From: Coffea arabica
Taxonomy: Eukaryota > Streptophyta > Magnoliopsida > Gentianales > Rubiaceae
Direction of reading: 5' to 3'
NCBI RefSeq assembly: GCF_036785885.1
Contig: NC_092326.1
Span: forward strand, 40,138,287-40,202,286
DNA: 64,000 nucleotides
Below the pieces are notes generated by a model. It saw only the letters and a list, made by a program, of their open reading frames with translations, had not been told where the DNA came from and made no database searches. Below, piece after piece: positions 47,078 through 60,300 of this stretch. The position numbers were made by a program, and so were the translations under genes. Position 1 is the stretch's first letter; each line of letters begins with the position of its first letter.

Positions 47078-47690
47078 ATGGACGATCCGGGAGAGGAGTG
47101 GGAGACGGAAGGCTACTGTGGAGGAGGAGAATGTAAAAGTAAAGTCAGTTGGATTTTGAGCAGAGGACTGCAACGAGGAAAAAAAGATTCTGATCTCATC
47201 TGCACCAGAGGTTCTTCCTCCCCTTGTGGTTGTGTCTGCTCTTGGATTCGCCGTCTCCGTCCCTGCTGGGGTTGTTTTCGCTAGTTATGCCTGCACTGAG
47301 AAGCTCATGATAAATTGTTGCGACGGCCACCTCAGCTCCAGAGTTGGAGAATGAAACTGGGCTCAAGGATGATGCAGAAGAAGAAGAAGAAGAAGAATCA
47401 GAGTTTGGCAGAGAATTTCTTCACAAAGAAGAGTTGGAAAAACAAATAGCAGATACAGAAGAAGAAGAAGAAGTTGAATGGAGAATTGAATCAGTGGAGG
47501 ATGGAAAGAAAGAGCAACTCTGTGACAAAATGGCCCAAAAGATGTTGAAGAGCTTGAGGAAGAAAACCTTTACAACAATGAAAGTTTTAAAGATAAGGGG
47601 TATGAAGAAGATGTAACAGGACCAGACTCAAACAAGGTACCAAACAAGGTGCCTCAAACAAGGTACAGGGAATCAGTGATAGTACTTTTC
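47078..47690 (+). pseudogene. Frameshifted relic of an acidic, glycine-zipper-like host protein
   Basis: The start reads MDDPGEEWETEGYCGGGECK and KVSWILSRGLQRGKK. A hydrophobic Gly/Ala/Val stretch (PPLVVVSALGFAVSVPAGVV) follows in another frame, then a highly acidic part (DDAEEEEEEESEFGREF, ADTEEEEEVEWRIE) in a third, and DVEELEEENLYNNESFKDKG in yet another. The order (charged start, hydrophobic membrane-associating segment, acidic tail) resembles a plant family known only as hypothetical proteins. At least three frame changes without splice signals at those points argue for a pseudogene. An intron-containing or mis-sequenced gene is less likely. The tail text AGATAAGGGGTATGAAGAAG recurs at about 47770. 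Confidence 0.5.
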
Positions 47691-47826
47691 TAACCCAAAA
47701 GATGTATCAGTGAACAAGAAGAAGAACCTCAAACAAGGTATGTTTCTAGCCCAGACTTCAAACAAGAAGAAGATAAGGGGTATGAAGAAGATGTATCAAT
47801 GAATCAGTGACAGTACTTCAAACAAG

Positions 47827-48160
47827 GTACCAAATATTAGAAGAATGCAGTATTCAGTGAATCAATGACAGTTTTCCTCATGGCCCATCAATCTACCTCA
47901 ACCAATCCCTTGCTGGCTCGATTCGAATAACTACCAATGAAATTTGAGTCCAAATTCACAATATGGTCGTTGTACATCAGTGAATTAGTGATAGTACTTC
48001 AAACAAGGTAGCAAATATCAGAAGAATCCAGTACTCAGTGAATCAGTGACAGTTTTTCTCATGGCCTTTCAATCTATCTCGACCAACCCCTTGTTGGCTT
48101 GATTCGATTAGCTATCAATGAGGTTTGAGACCAAATTCACAGTGTGATCATTGGATACTA
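47827..48160. repeat. Direct repeat, 181-bp period
   Basis: Two copies begin at 47827 and 48008 with GTACCAAATATTAG / GTAGCAAATATCAG and continue in parallel through CAGTGAATCA, TCTCATGGCC, TTGGCTTGATTCGA-like text and CCAAATTCACA. About 85-90% identical by eye. The word CAAACAAGGTA recurs several more times from 47620 to 47830. Confidence 0.7.
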
Positions 48161-50216
48161 AGTTCCAAACGACGTCAAATTCATGCACAAATAACATACT
48201 TCAAATGAACAGTGGACCAATCAAACAGTCAAGTGGGACCGAGTGTGATAGAGTACACATTTGTCCAACTCAGATTAAACCAAAATCACAGTCATACGAA
48301 TCATAAAACTCAGTCACAAAGTAGCTCACTTAAGCAACAAGTCATGCAAGTGGTACACTCACCGTTTCAAAGTAGAACAATGCTAAACGTTCATCCCTGG
48401 GTGGTTCTCGTATTCACCGTCAAACCCTAAAAGTAACCAAGACAAAATATCATGGTCCAACTATTCAAAACTTAGGTGAACCAAAGAAAATCCAAATAGA
48501 TGTTAGGGCAAAGATTCAAATATAGTTTTGGAGTGGAATGAGAGCATTTGGACCTAAGAAACATGAGTAACCAAAGAATTCAACATTTCATGTTATCGCT
48601 AAAAATTTCCAGTAGCAAAATAGTGAAGAAAAACAAGGTAGTTCACCTTTTTAACTTATGATATTCACTCCAATTCAATACCCCATTGTAGTTCAAGGTT
48701 TTAGCACGTGAAATGAACAAGATTGAGTCCAAAAGACCACCAAACGAAAGGATTTTAAGGCTAAAACAGCAAAGCAATCTAGGCTGCCAACCTACTAGAA
48801 TTTTTGAAAAGAAACAAGCACAATATGAGGTTTTCACATTTCAAAACTCATGATTTCTACTCAAATTCAACCCACAAGAATCTTATCAAGGGTTTGGAAC
48901 AAGATTTGACCGAAACTCATTATAGAAAGGTTGAGAAAAAATAAGGTAAAATGCATCACAATCAACTCGGTCAACAAGGAAAATTGCAGCCCTAAAAATT
49001 AGAGGAAATGTCCAAAGAAAACCCTCAATTTTATCTAAAACTCAACACATAAGTAAGATTTAAAAGTTTACTAAGTATCATAGGCAAGTTTACCACAAAA
49101 TCAGCCCACAATTAAAGGAAATAAGCTGCTTCCAAAATCATCCCGCACATTTCCCAATTTTGTCCTTAAATTTTTCCTCAAACTCAAGGTTCAGCTTCAT
49201 GACAAATCCATCTCAATCAAGGTCTCAAATTATAAGTTATAAAGGACACTTATTTAAGGTCATAAATCTACTCAAAATAGACAATTATTTAGTTCAAAGT
49301 AACCATACCAAAGTTGAAAAATGTTAACCCTAAACTGAAATTCACAATTATAAGTTGAAATTTCTATAATGAAACCAAAGAAACATATAAAAGGTGAATC
49401 TAATAGATCATATCCAAGCTTGAATTAACATATCAAAGCTGGAATTTCTCAATCAAATCTGAAAATTGCAAACCACCACACAAATTATGAAATTTTCTAT
49501 GAAATCTACCATAATCAAGTCATAAATCTACTCAAGTGCAAGATAAAAGAGAAAAGTTAGTTTCTAGACATAAATACCTTTAAATCCTATGAAGAAATGA
49601 AGAAATGCAATCAAAAGCTTCTTATCTCCCCAAATCTCTCCACAAAACCCCCTTCTTCCTACCTTGTTACAACTTTCTATGGAGTGGATTGAGATGATAG
49701 TATGAATTTCTCGAGGATTCAAACAAGGAATCAAGTTGGAATAAAGGTTTCTTTTCTCTCTTTTCTTGCTAAGAGGTTCGGCCAAGAGGGTGAACAAGAT
49801 GATAAAAATTTGTCCAAATTTTCAAAATAAAGACCAAGACTAGTTTTGATCAAAACAAACTTGGATGGTCGACAAGTGTCGGTTTAGGGTTTAAGACTTA
49901 TCATTTTTGTTTTTCCTTTGTCTCTCACCATTAATCAATATTGCTTTCCTCTAATTCACTCTTAACATTTCTAATCACATAAACCCTCTCATAAAATATC
50001 CATTTTGTCCACTAAGTTTGATACACACCTCACTAGTGGGTCCTACTTCCATAACGCACTACGAACTTAACATGCACTAACTTATATAAGAAAAATGATT
50101 AAAAATATTGACTTACTTATAACAATATTTAGAAAATTAAAGCAATAAAATAAAGTAAAAAAATGTATTCAAAAAAATAAAATATAATATAAAAATGATT
50201 TTCGCATCCTCACACA
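47860..50216 (-). repeat. Probable long LTR of a Ty3/gypsy element (minus strand)
   Basis: On the minus strand the coding end of a gypsy fossil is followed by TTTCGAGAACGAATTTCTTT and then TGTGAGGATGCGAAAATC, a pattern common where chromovirus-type gypsy coding sequence meets its 3' LTR. The AT-rich sequence that follows has no genes. The far boundary is not resolved. Confidence 0.4.
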
Positions 50217-51790
50217 TTCTCTCCATTAAAAGAAATTCGTTCTCGAAATTTTTACCTTAATTAATAAACAATTCAGAATATTTCTTTTGCATTTCTTCCT
50301 CCACTTCCTAAATTACCTCTTCTAAACCATGATTTCTCCACAGGATTTTTACCAAGGAAATTTATTTATTTCTTAGTTCCTTAACTTTTCGGTCGAGCAA
50401 CTGCACATGTTTCTTCTCATAAGTTAGAGACTTATTGGTTTCAATTTCTTCTAGCTGTAAGATGTGAGTCGGGTCAGGATGTATTTCTTTAGCATCGAAA
50501 CATGAAAAATATCATGAATCTTGGATAAATTCAGTGGTAGTTCGAGTCGGTATGCCACTTTTTTGATTCGTTAAAAAAATTTAAAGGGTCCCACAAATTT
50601 TGGTTGAAATTTCTTTCCTTTACCCGCTGTGATACTTCGCAACGGAGTGACCTTAAGAAACACGAGATCTTCAATTTTGAATTTTAAAATCTTACTTCAA
50701 TTATCTACACAACTTTTTTGCTGACTTTGGGTTGTTTGAAGTCTCTGACATATTAATTTGATCTTTTCATGTGTATCCTCTATCGATGATACTGTCGTTG
50801 GATCTAAAACTTTCTTTTCCCTATTTCATCCCAGTAAACTAGTGATCAGCACTTTCTTCCATAGAGAGTTTCATATGGTGCTATTTGAATAGATAAATGA
50901 TAGCTGTTATTATAAGCGAATTCTACCAATGTCATGTGCTGGCCCCAACTATCTCCAAAATTCATAATACATGTCCTTAGCATATCCTCGAGAGTTTGAG
51001 TAGTTCTTTCTGATTGTCCATTTGTTTGCGGGTGATATGTTGTACTGTAGTTCAGTTTGATCCCTAAAATTTCTTGCAATTTTTGTCAAAAGCAAGACAT
51101 GAATTGGGGATCTCTGTTTGAAATTATATTTATTAGTACGTCCATGCAACCTCATAATCTCATCTATGTACAGTTGAGTCAATTTTTTCATAGAATATTC
51201 CATGTTCGTTGATAAGAAATAGACCGATTTGGTTAATCGATCAATGATTACCCAAACGGCATCATGGCCTCTCTGCGTCCATGGTAAACTTGAGACAAAA
51301 TTCATTGTAATGCGCTCCTATTTTCATTCAGATATCTCAAGGGGTTGTAACATGTCTGAGAATTTTTGATATTCGGCTATGACTTGTTGACAAATGAGAC
51401 AGGTTTGAACGTGCTGAGTAATCTCCTTTTTCATGTTATCCCACTAATATAACCCTTTTAAATTTTGATACATCTTACTACTATCCGGATGCACCGTGTA
51501 TTTAGACCAGTGAGTTTCCTTTAAAATTTTATTTTTCAATGTTTTATCCTTCGGCACAACCATTCGGTTTCGATATCTTAAGATCCCCTCAGGACTCAAA
51601 TTAAAATCAAGTAATTCCCCTTTTTGTACATTTTTCATCCACTTCTGCACTGCAGAATATTTCTTCTCAACTTCTTTGATTTGATCTAGTAGAGTGGATT
51701 TTACCATTATATTTATGAAAATCATCTTCTGGCGTTCAAGATGATAAGTGTAATTATAGCTTGGATATGTCTTAGAAGTCGGTGATGAGT
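50216..51790 (-). mobile_element. Ty3/gypsy fossil (integrase end), multiply broken
   Basis: Minus-strand pieces in order: integrase zinc-binding region (about 51725-51444), integrase core (TQRGHDAVWVIIDRLTKSVY, about 51305-50950) and YHPQTNGQSERTTQTLEDML (about 51030-50970). The later part leads to the LTR junction near 50220. Protease, RT and RNase H were not found in the window. The integrase layout and junction suggest a Tekay/Del-type chromovirus. It is old and has many breaks. Confidence 0.75.
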
Positions 51791-52945
51791 TAAGAAAATC
51801 CTGAAGCCCAGATGTGATTGTCCATTTGTTTTGGTGAGTGTTTCAACTGCATGACTTAGATTATGTAACTTGTTACTAGATATCTTGATTTGATATTGAA
51901 AAGGTGAGTGTGTATTTTATCGCACTTGACCTAATTTGTTTAAATTCTTGTCAAGTTATTTACTTGTGAATCAATATATCTGTCTTCTATCTAATAAATA
52001 CGGAAGCAAGAGACTATAGTTTCTTCTTAAATATGCCTTGTGGAGGTGATTGTAAAATGAGATAAGATAGGATGTGGAACTTTGAAACTTATGTACTTGT
52101 GAGTAATTTCTTGAAAATATGAGATAGTAGTTTAATATATGTAGAAACAAGCATAGTTATTCTGATGTAAGTACCGAGAATGACAGTTAATATCTTTGGG
52201 TAATGCTCTACTCGAGTTGAGAGTTCGCTAAAACTCATTTTCTGTGGGAGTTAGGTGCCTTTATATTGGATCCTTAAGAGTTTAGAATTATATGGTTAGA
52301 GTTTTCATTGGTGATGAGGTGCTAATTTAGGTACTTGATTTGTTTAGCAAGTTGTCATTTGAAATCAAGTGAACTAGAGATATGAAACCTTTGGAAGATA
52401 TGCGCAAGGAAAGAAAGGTTCTTTAAAATGAGGTAGAGTTTCAGAAGAGATTGGTTGAATACTGGGAAGGACGATGGAAACAAGAGTATACTGAGAAATC
52501 TGAGTTCATGAGCAAGTGAGTGGAAATGAAAAAGAAATACAAAGGGATACTAGTGGAGCTGCAAATAAGAATGAAATGATGAACCCAACTATTCATATAC
52601 CATCTCTAGATACTCTTAGCAACCAAGTTAAATGTGGTAAAAGAAACTCTCATGATACAAAAGGGAAATGCAAAGAGATGGGTGGAGTCGAATTGGCGAT
52701 TAAGAAGGAAGAAAAGAAAGAAGAGATTGATAGCTATTATGTGTGAATGTTGTAACTAAGACGGGAATGTATAATTGGATAACTGGTGTATATATATTAG
52801 AAATGGCAAGCTTGAACACCAAGTGAGAAACTGTCCAAACAAATTGATTAGGCTGTACTTTGTCTAGTGAGAGTCAATGTTTGTCTTTGTTTGGAAATAA
52901 ATCCTTATATGCGTCTGATTATGTGTGTTGTACATTGCTATTTTT
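51790..52945. other. Unassigned sequence between two gypsy fossils
   Basis: AT-rich. One 76-codon frame (52516-52746, Lys/Glu-rich) has no recognised domain; it might be a worn gag piece, but the evidence is weak. Confidence 0.3.
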
Positions 52946-53277
52946 GGGGTGAACGAGGATTCTCACTTGTAATTCATAAGTAAGGACCAGCTGATGGTGA
53001 AAGCTGGGATATAATTGGAATATTTGTACCTAATAGTGAGTGTTAGATAGGCTAGGATCACTCTCAAGAGACATTCCAAAACAATTACGAAGGAATATAG
53101 GAATTTTGATTGGGGTGAACGAGGATTCTCACTTATAATTCATAAGTAAGGACCAACTGATGGTGAAAGCTGGGATATGATTGGAATATTTGTACCTAAT
53201 AGTGAGTGTGAGATAGGCTAGGATCACTCTCAAGAGATATTCCAAAACGATTACGAAGGAATATAGGAATTTCGAGG
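52946..53277. repeat. Tandem duplication, two units of 166 bp
   Basis: GGGGTGAACGAGGATTCTCA starts at 52946 and again at 53112. The two units align without visible gaps at about 95% identity, indicating a fairly recent duplication. It lies just before a gypsy LTR junction. Confidence 0.85.
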
Positions 53278-56200
53278 ATGAAATTCGTTTAAAAGGGAGA
53301 AAGTATGAGAGCTTGAAATTTATTGTGTATTTTTTTGCTTTTATTTAGAATTGAAGGTGTTGTGATTTACTTGTTATTATTTAATTTATGTGTTTACTTG
53401 TTTCTTGTGATTAAATAACTTGAATGTACCCTATATTAGTATTGGATTAACCTTTATAAAAATTAATACTAGAATAAGAAATTAGTAGGAACATAACATG
53501 ATAATATAGAAGTAAGGGATATCTGTTAGAATAACTCTTGACAACTCACATACATTTGACAAGTAAATAGACTTATCTTGCAATTTTGCAATTTGTCACC
53601 TAACCAACAAATCTTGACCAACCTTGACCAGGACTAGAGTTATATCTATCCAATTGAAGCTTCTGACAGCACTATTCCTCATTTTTTTTCTTGCTTTGGC
53701 CGGTTTTAGAGAGAGAAGAGGTGAGAGATCTTTTTTCTTCATTTTTCTAGCCAAGAGAGTAGGAAAAAAATTTAGGGCAAGTTGAGAAATTTCTCTTGTA
53801 TTACCATCATTTCAGCCGAGAGACTAAAGAGAAAGCTACAGGATTTTTCCTTATCTTGCTCCAACGAGAGTGAGAGAGAGGGACAGAGAAGAATTAGCCA
53901 AAGTCTTCCCCTTGTTTTGCTCCACTTCAGCCGAGAGAGAGAAGAGAGTTGAGAGTAAGAAAACTCCATCCTCTTCTTCCTATCATCAGCCGAGAACCAA
54001 GGCTGATTCCGCCATAGAAATTTCACAAAAATTTTCTATTTTTCAAGCCTAAATCTTGAGTGAGAGAGTCAAAAAAGTAGAAAGGATCCAGCTGCATTGG
54101 AAGGGAGAGAAAATAGAGGAAACCTGGTGTACTTCACCCTTGAGGGACTGAAGGAGAAGGAAGTGAACTGCCTGCATTTTTTTTCCAACTCGCTTGAACC
54201 ATGGAAGAATCAGGAAAATGAGTCAACTTCCAGCTTGATTTGTAGCAGAAAAATAAGGTAATATGGCTGAGAAACTTTAATCTTTCCTTATACTTTAGAG
54301 AGATGTGGATACATGTTTGATTTGAAATTAGATAGAGGTAAAAACTGGTGAAAGTAACTTGTTTGTAGCTGGAAAGTTTCCAGTTTGAACCGAACCAATG
54401 AAGGTTGTCATTTCTTCTAGCTTTTGGTTTATTTTGTTGCAAGTTGGCTAGGGAATCAGTTATTCCTTTGATAGATAAATCTTAGCAGAAATATGGCACG
54501 TATGCGAGGTTTTTGGTTGTTGAAATTTCCAGGAGGAAGCCAAGAGAGTTGACCTGTGAATTCTCAGCTCTTATTTGCAACTTTTGTTGAGTTTTACTAG
54601 GAAATACTTGATTAATACCTCACTTTACATGATAAACATGTTATTGTGTGATTTATAAATGAAAGTAAGTAAGAAAGGTGCTGTTTTGGTGAGAAAAATT
54701 AAAGAGAACTTGCTGGACATTTTCAATTTGAGCCGTAGGATGTGAGTTGTGTTTTTTAGCTTCTAGCTTCCATTTTTGTTGAGATTTTCCTAGGAGATTC
54801 ATGCTCTACAGTCACCTTATGAGATACTACATGACTTATGTATAAATCAAGAAGGAAGAAAGTTGTGTATTTGGTATTTTCAAACAAGTTAAAGTTTGGA
54901 ATTTCGGGTGACAGTCGCCTCTAGACAATTTTAGTAAAATGATCATAATTTAGTATAGAAAAATCGAATTTGAGTGCTGTCAATTGCATTTGAAACTAGA
55001 CTCAGAGAGCTTTCTAATAGTATAAATTTGAGCTATGGTTCATTTTATATATGCACTAGAAAATCGACAAATTTGACTAAAAATTCTGCCATGCACAAGT
55101 AAAAATTGGAATGTTGTAGTAACTTGCGGCTCAATTTGGACCAATTTATGAACTGAATCTCTTTAAGACATCTCTAAAATTTATTAGTGTTTCGAGTCTA
55201 GTTTTTAATGGGGTAGGTTGCATGACTTTTTGACATTTATAACTCAAATTATGGTTTTTCAAAGGAATAATGCTTGTTGGAATTTTTTTTGTTGGAACCT
55301 GTGGAAAAAAAAGTTGAGATTTTTCCAACTTTATATCCAAAACTTTGGCTGTAAATTGACATATCTTGACTCCATATATCTTAAAACACTTCAATCTTAG
55401 TAACGATATAAGTTTTATAGTGAAAGTCTTGACTTTTGTGATTGGAATTCTTGTTTGGAGGACTACATGGCTGCTGAAAAACTTGCAGCTTTGCAAATGA
55501 TGAATCTTCTAGTTTGACCTGGGCATTTTGGTGAAAATTGACTAAACGATCATGTTGAGTATCTTGTGTATGTTGTACTTATAGTTGTATGAAAGTTTTC
55601 TTTGGTGAAAATTCAATTAATGGGGCTGGACTGAGGATAAAATGACTGATAAACTATATACTAGCTAGATAATCAGTTCAATGGGGCATTAGCTATGACT
55701 TTGGTCTAAAATTGGATTGTGACAAGAAATTTTTAGTGGATTTCGAAGCTACATAATCTTATTGCAATGTTTGTGCAAATACATATCGAATTTGGTTGAT
55801 GTTTGATGCATTAAATGAAATGTTGGTGAAAATATATGGCTAGAAACTTCAATTTTGAACTTGAGAATGCTGTTATGTGTTCCCAAATTTAGATTTCGCC
55901 TTGTAACCTAAAATTTATGCATATATTGTTCAAAAACATCTCTACTCCCCTGTTTTATTCAGTATATTGTGATTGTCCTGTTTTGGAGGAAAAACTTCCG
56001 GCCATGAATCATGGTTAAATTTCGACCTTACTTGTGATAAATGGATGTTGTTTTACTAAAAATTTTCTGTTAAATCGAGAACATGTAGTTACCATTTTCT
56101 TTTAACTTTAACTCCATCTTTAACACTAAGATGTTAGATGCAAACTCATATTTTTTGACTCATTAAACATTTCATGTGTTAAACAGAACATGCATGAATA

Positions 56201-56290
56201 AATTCACTGGTGTTTAGAGAAAATTGGAAGTCATCTTGATGACAAATTTCTATCAAAAGAACCAAGAGTAAAGGCAAGGTTTTCAACCTT
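53278..56290 (+). mobile_element. Ty3/gypsy 3' end and probable long LTR (plus strand), fossil
   Basis: TTTCGAGGATGAAATTCGTT followed by AAAAGGGAGAAAG and TATGAGAGCTTGAAATTTAT repeats, on the plus strand, the coding-to-LTR junction seen inverted at about 50220. The following 3 kb holds no gene and includes CAGCCGAGAGAGAGAAGAG-type text that I associate with long gypsy LTRs. No coding part of this element is evident, and the right boundary is uncertain. Confidence 0.4.
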
Positions 56291-56299
56291 ATTGTTTAT

Positions 56300-57349
56300 C
56301 TCAGTCCGTAACTTTTGATGATTACAAAACAAATGGATGTTACTAATGTTCTCTAAATAAATCTTTTCAGAAATGGAGCAAAACAGAGTCAAAGATCAAG
56401 CACAAAGGATGCTAAAGCTACTGTCGGACGCACAAGAAGACTGGATCGGACGTCCGACAATCTTTACGCAACTTTGGACGCATGAAGAACTTCACCCTCG
56501 GATGTCCGAAGATATTGAGTCATTCTTTCTATACTCACTGACCTCGATCGGACGCACATTATCAGAGCACTAGACATTCGAAAAAAATTGAAGAAGAATT
56601 CTCAGTTTCACCCTCTATCTTCGGACGCATACATTGAAGGTACCGGACGTCTGAAATAATTCAAGAAAAATTTCTTGAACTCACTGCCTACGTTCGGAGG
56701 CAAGAAAGTGGTCTATCGGACGTTCGATACTTTCAACGGCTAGTTGACTCTTCAACTGCCTTCTGTCCGTTGGAAGCAATAATTGAGAAATTTTTTGATC
56801 TCATATAAATAGAACAAAGTCAACCACTTCCAGGCAAGTTTGCACATTGAGACTACATTAGATCTAGAGTGATTCAAGTGCAAGAATACTCTTCAAAGAA
56901 GATTTGTACTCTTAGTTGTGTAATTTTTTATTAGTTTTTCAAGTGTGTTTCAATTACTTCAATAGTGCAGTTCTGTGAGAGTTATCCGAGTGATAGTAAA
57001 ATTTTCTTACTTGACCAAGTGTGACTTGGGGCAAGGAGGAAGTGATCCTTCCTTTGTACACAAAAGATTGGTTGTAAGTTGATCAATTTGAAAAAGCTTG
57101 TTCTCTAAAGTGACATTCAAACTCAAGAGGAGTTTGGTATTTGGTTTGATACTCTATCTCTTTTACTTTCTGTCTTGATATATAAATTGCTCATCTCTTC
57201 TACTCATAAGCACTTGTGCTTTCTTATTCATTGTTCCATTGTGTGGTCTTTTAGAAAAAGAGAGCAAGTACTCAAAAACTGACTCATAGTTTGGCCAGTT
57301 TTTAACCTACCTAATTCGCCCCCCTATTAGGTTGTTTTCGATCCTTACA
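56300..57349 (+). repeat. Probable 5' LTR of the Sirevirus-like element
   Basis: The right boundary is set by the primer-binding site; the left boundary (near TTTTGATGATTACAAAAC) is approximate. Several CGGACG words lie in its first 450 bp. Confidence 0.5.
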
Positions 57350-60300
57350 ATTGGTATCAGAGTTTGATCTCCTAGAGATTAACCTCAATCAACTTTGAAG
57401 TAAAAATGACAACCAACAATGACATGTTCTTTGAAGGGCAATCCATTACTAGACCCCCAATGTTCAATGGATCAAATTATGTGAGTTGGAAGGAAATGAT
57501 GATTATTTTCTTACAATCTATTGATATCGAGTTGTGGTTTATTATCAATAAAGGTCCATATGATGCCTTGATAATTGATGTAGTCACTCATAGATCAAGA
57601 CCAAAAACTAGAAATGAATTGACTGATAATGATAGAAGCCACCTCACCTTGAATGCCAAGACTATGAATGTGTTATATAGTGCTCTAGATTCAAATAATT
57701 CTATTAGAGTAAAAAATTGTAGATTTGCAAAAGAGATTTGGGATAAATTTAAAAAAAATCCATGAAGGAAGTGAGAATTTGAGAGAACAAAAGAAATCGA
57801 TTCTGGTCACTAAATATGAATTTTTTAAGATGGAACCTCATGAAAACGTTAATAAGATGTATTGTAGATGTAATGATCTCATTAATGATTTAGAGGTGCT
57901 GGAAAAGGAATACTCTCTAGGTGATAAAATAAAAAAATTATGAGTGCCTTATCCAAGGATTAGGAGAGTAAGGTGACTGCTATTGAAGAATCTAAATATC
58001 TAAATTCTATACCTATTAAATCTCTCATTAATTCTCTAACCTCTTATGAGCTGAAACTCAAGTCTAAGGTGCAGGAGGAAGAAGATGCAAAGGTGAGAAA
58101 GAACATTGCTCTAAAAGTCCCGCAAGATGAAGATGACTCAACTTCCTTGGATGGAAACGATATGGAAGGTGATGACAGTGACATTGCACTCATTACAAGA
58201 AGTTTTAAAAGAATTCTTAACAAAAGAAGATTCAAAAAAGAAGGACCTAGCAATCCATTCCCAAATTAGTTCAACAACTCAAGGAACAAAAGAAAGCAAG
58301 AGTTCAACAAAAAATAAACTGACAAATGCTTCGAGTGCGGCCAACCTGGACACTATGCGAGTAAGTGTCCAATGAAGAAAAAGAAAGAAAGAAAAATTGA
58401 ATGAAAACCTAAGTTCAACAACTTTCAGATCACCTGGAATGAATGCAACTTAGAAGGTGAAGTCGAAGAAGAATAGGAATCTGTCCAAATGATTTTCATG
58501 GTCATTAGTGATGAAGAGATAATTACTTGTAACTCTCAAACTGATAGTGATAATGAATCTGATGATGATGTTAATTCTTTTATGGAAAGAATGCATAATT
58601 GCTTGAAAGAATCCTATGTTAGAAATAAAGAACTAAAACAAAAGATCAATTTTCTGGTTCAAAACAATGCAAATTTTTTTCGACAAAACAAAAATCTAAA
58701 AAATGAAAATGAAAACTTGAGAAGGATTGAAAATGATTTACATGCTGAATTCGACAGAAAAACAAATTTCTGTGACATGTTCAAAAGGGAACAAAACAGT
58801 TTAAAAAAAAGAATGAATGATCTTAATCAGTTGATTCAACATAAGAAAGAAAACTACTTTCAAAAGAATAATACAAACCTCATTTTGGCATTCATGGGAA
58901 AAGGTTGAATTATGGTGCAAACGAATTTACCATTTATAAGAGAAGGCAAATCAAATTTGTTAAACCTGTCCATGCTAGTAACTCACTGATTAGTGCAGTT
59001 TTTGTTGTCAAATTGGTCACATGAAAAGTAATTGTTATCTGAAAAAGAATATGAGAAATGGTATGAAATGCATGTGAATAGTTAGGCATAATGCTAACTC
59101 TCAAGGAACCAAAATGTAAAGAGTACCAAATATTATCTTATGAATTTGTATGTAGGTGAAATTGGTGAATATTATCAAAAAATCAAAATGGTTCATAGAT
59201 AGTGGATGCTCAAGACATATGACAAGTGATCCATCACAATTCATCAAATTCAAGCCAAAAGTAAGTGGGAAGGTAACCTTTCGAGATGATAACAAAACCA
59301 AAACTGTTGAAATTGGTGATGTTGGTAAGAATGGTCAAACATTTATTCACAGTGTTCTTTTAGTTGACAATTTGAGTTATAACTTGTTAAGTGTTAGTCA
59401 ATTGTGTGATAGAAATCTGCTTGTATTATTCAAAAAGCATGAATGTCTGATTCTTGACTCAAAGTTAAACACTATTTTCAAAGGAAAAAAAGTTAATGAT
59501 ATCTATGTAGTCATTCTGGAAAACGTGGATCTGTCTAATCTTAAATGTCTTAAAGTTGCTAATGAAGACCTTTGGCTGTGGCATAGAAAATTTTGTCATT
59601 TTAATATAAATTTCTTAAAAGAGAATTTCAAAAAAGTACTTGTTAGAGGTTTGCTAAAAATTAAATTTGAAAAAGACAGAATTTGTGATGCTTGTCAATT
59701 TGAAAAACAAATCAAAATTTCTTTTAAACCCAAAAATGTGTTTCTACTACAAAACCTCTGCAATTTTTACATCTTAATTTATTTGGTCCTACACAACGAC
59801 AAGTTTAAGTGGCAAAAGATATTGGTTTGTTATTGTTGATGATTATTTTAAATACACTTGGGTGATATTTCTTGCACACAAAGATGATGCTTTCAAAAAC
59901 TTTGTTTCATTATTTGCAAAGGTTCAAAATCTGATTGGTTTGAAAATCATCAAGATCAGAAGTGACTATGGCACAGAATTTCATTTTTGTGGCTTTCCAG
60001 AATTTTATAATAACAATGGAATTACACATGAATTTTCAATTGCAAGAGTTTCCCAACAAAATGGGGTTGTTGAAAGAAAGAATAGAACACTTTAAGAGAC
60101 TACTAGAACCATGTTAAATGAGTGTAATTTGCCAAAATATTTTTGCGCTGAATCCATAAACACAGCTTGCTGCAATATGAATAGAATTCTTTTAAAACTA
60201 ATTTTGAACAAAATCTCTTATGAGTTGAGGTTTGATAAAAAGCTTGTTGTTGGATACTTCAAAATCTTTGGTTGCAAATGTTTTATTTTAAACATCAAGG

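Noticed and set aside
47860-49900. Short frames (for example 48212-48430 and 49564-49797)
   Set aside because: They lie in probable gypsy LTR sequence and match no family.
52516-52746. Lys/Glu-rich frame as a gene
   Set aside because: 76 codons, no domain, no splice support, between two retroelement fossils.
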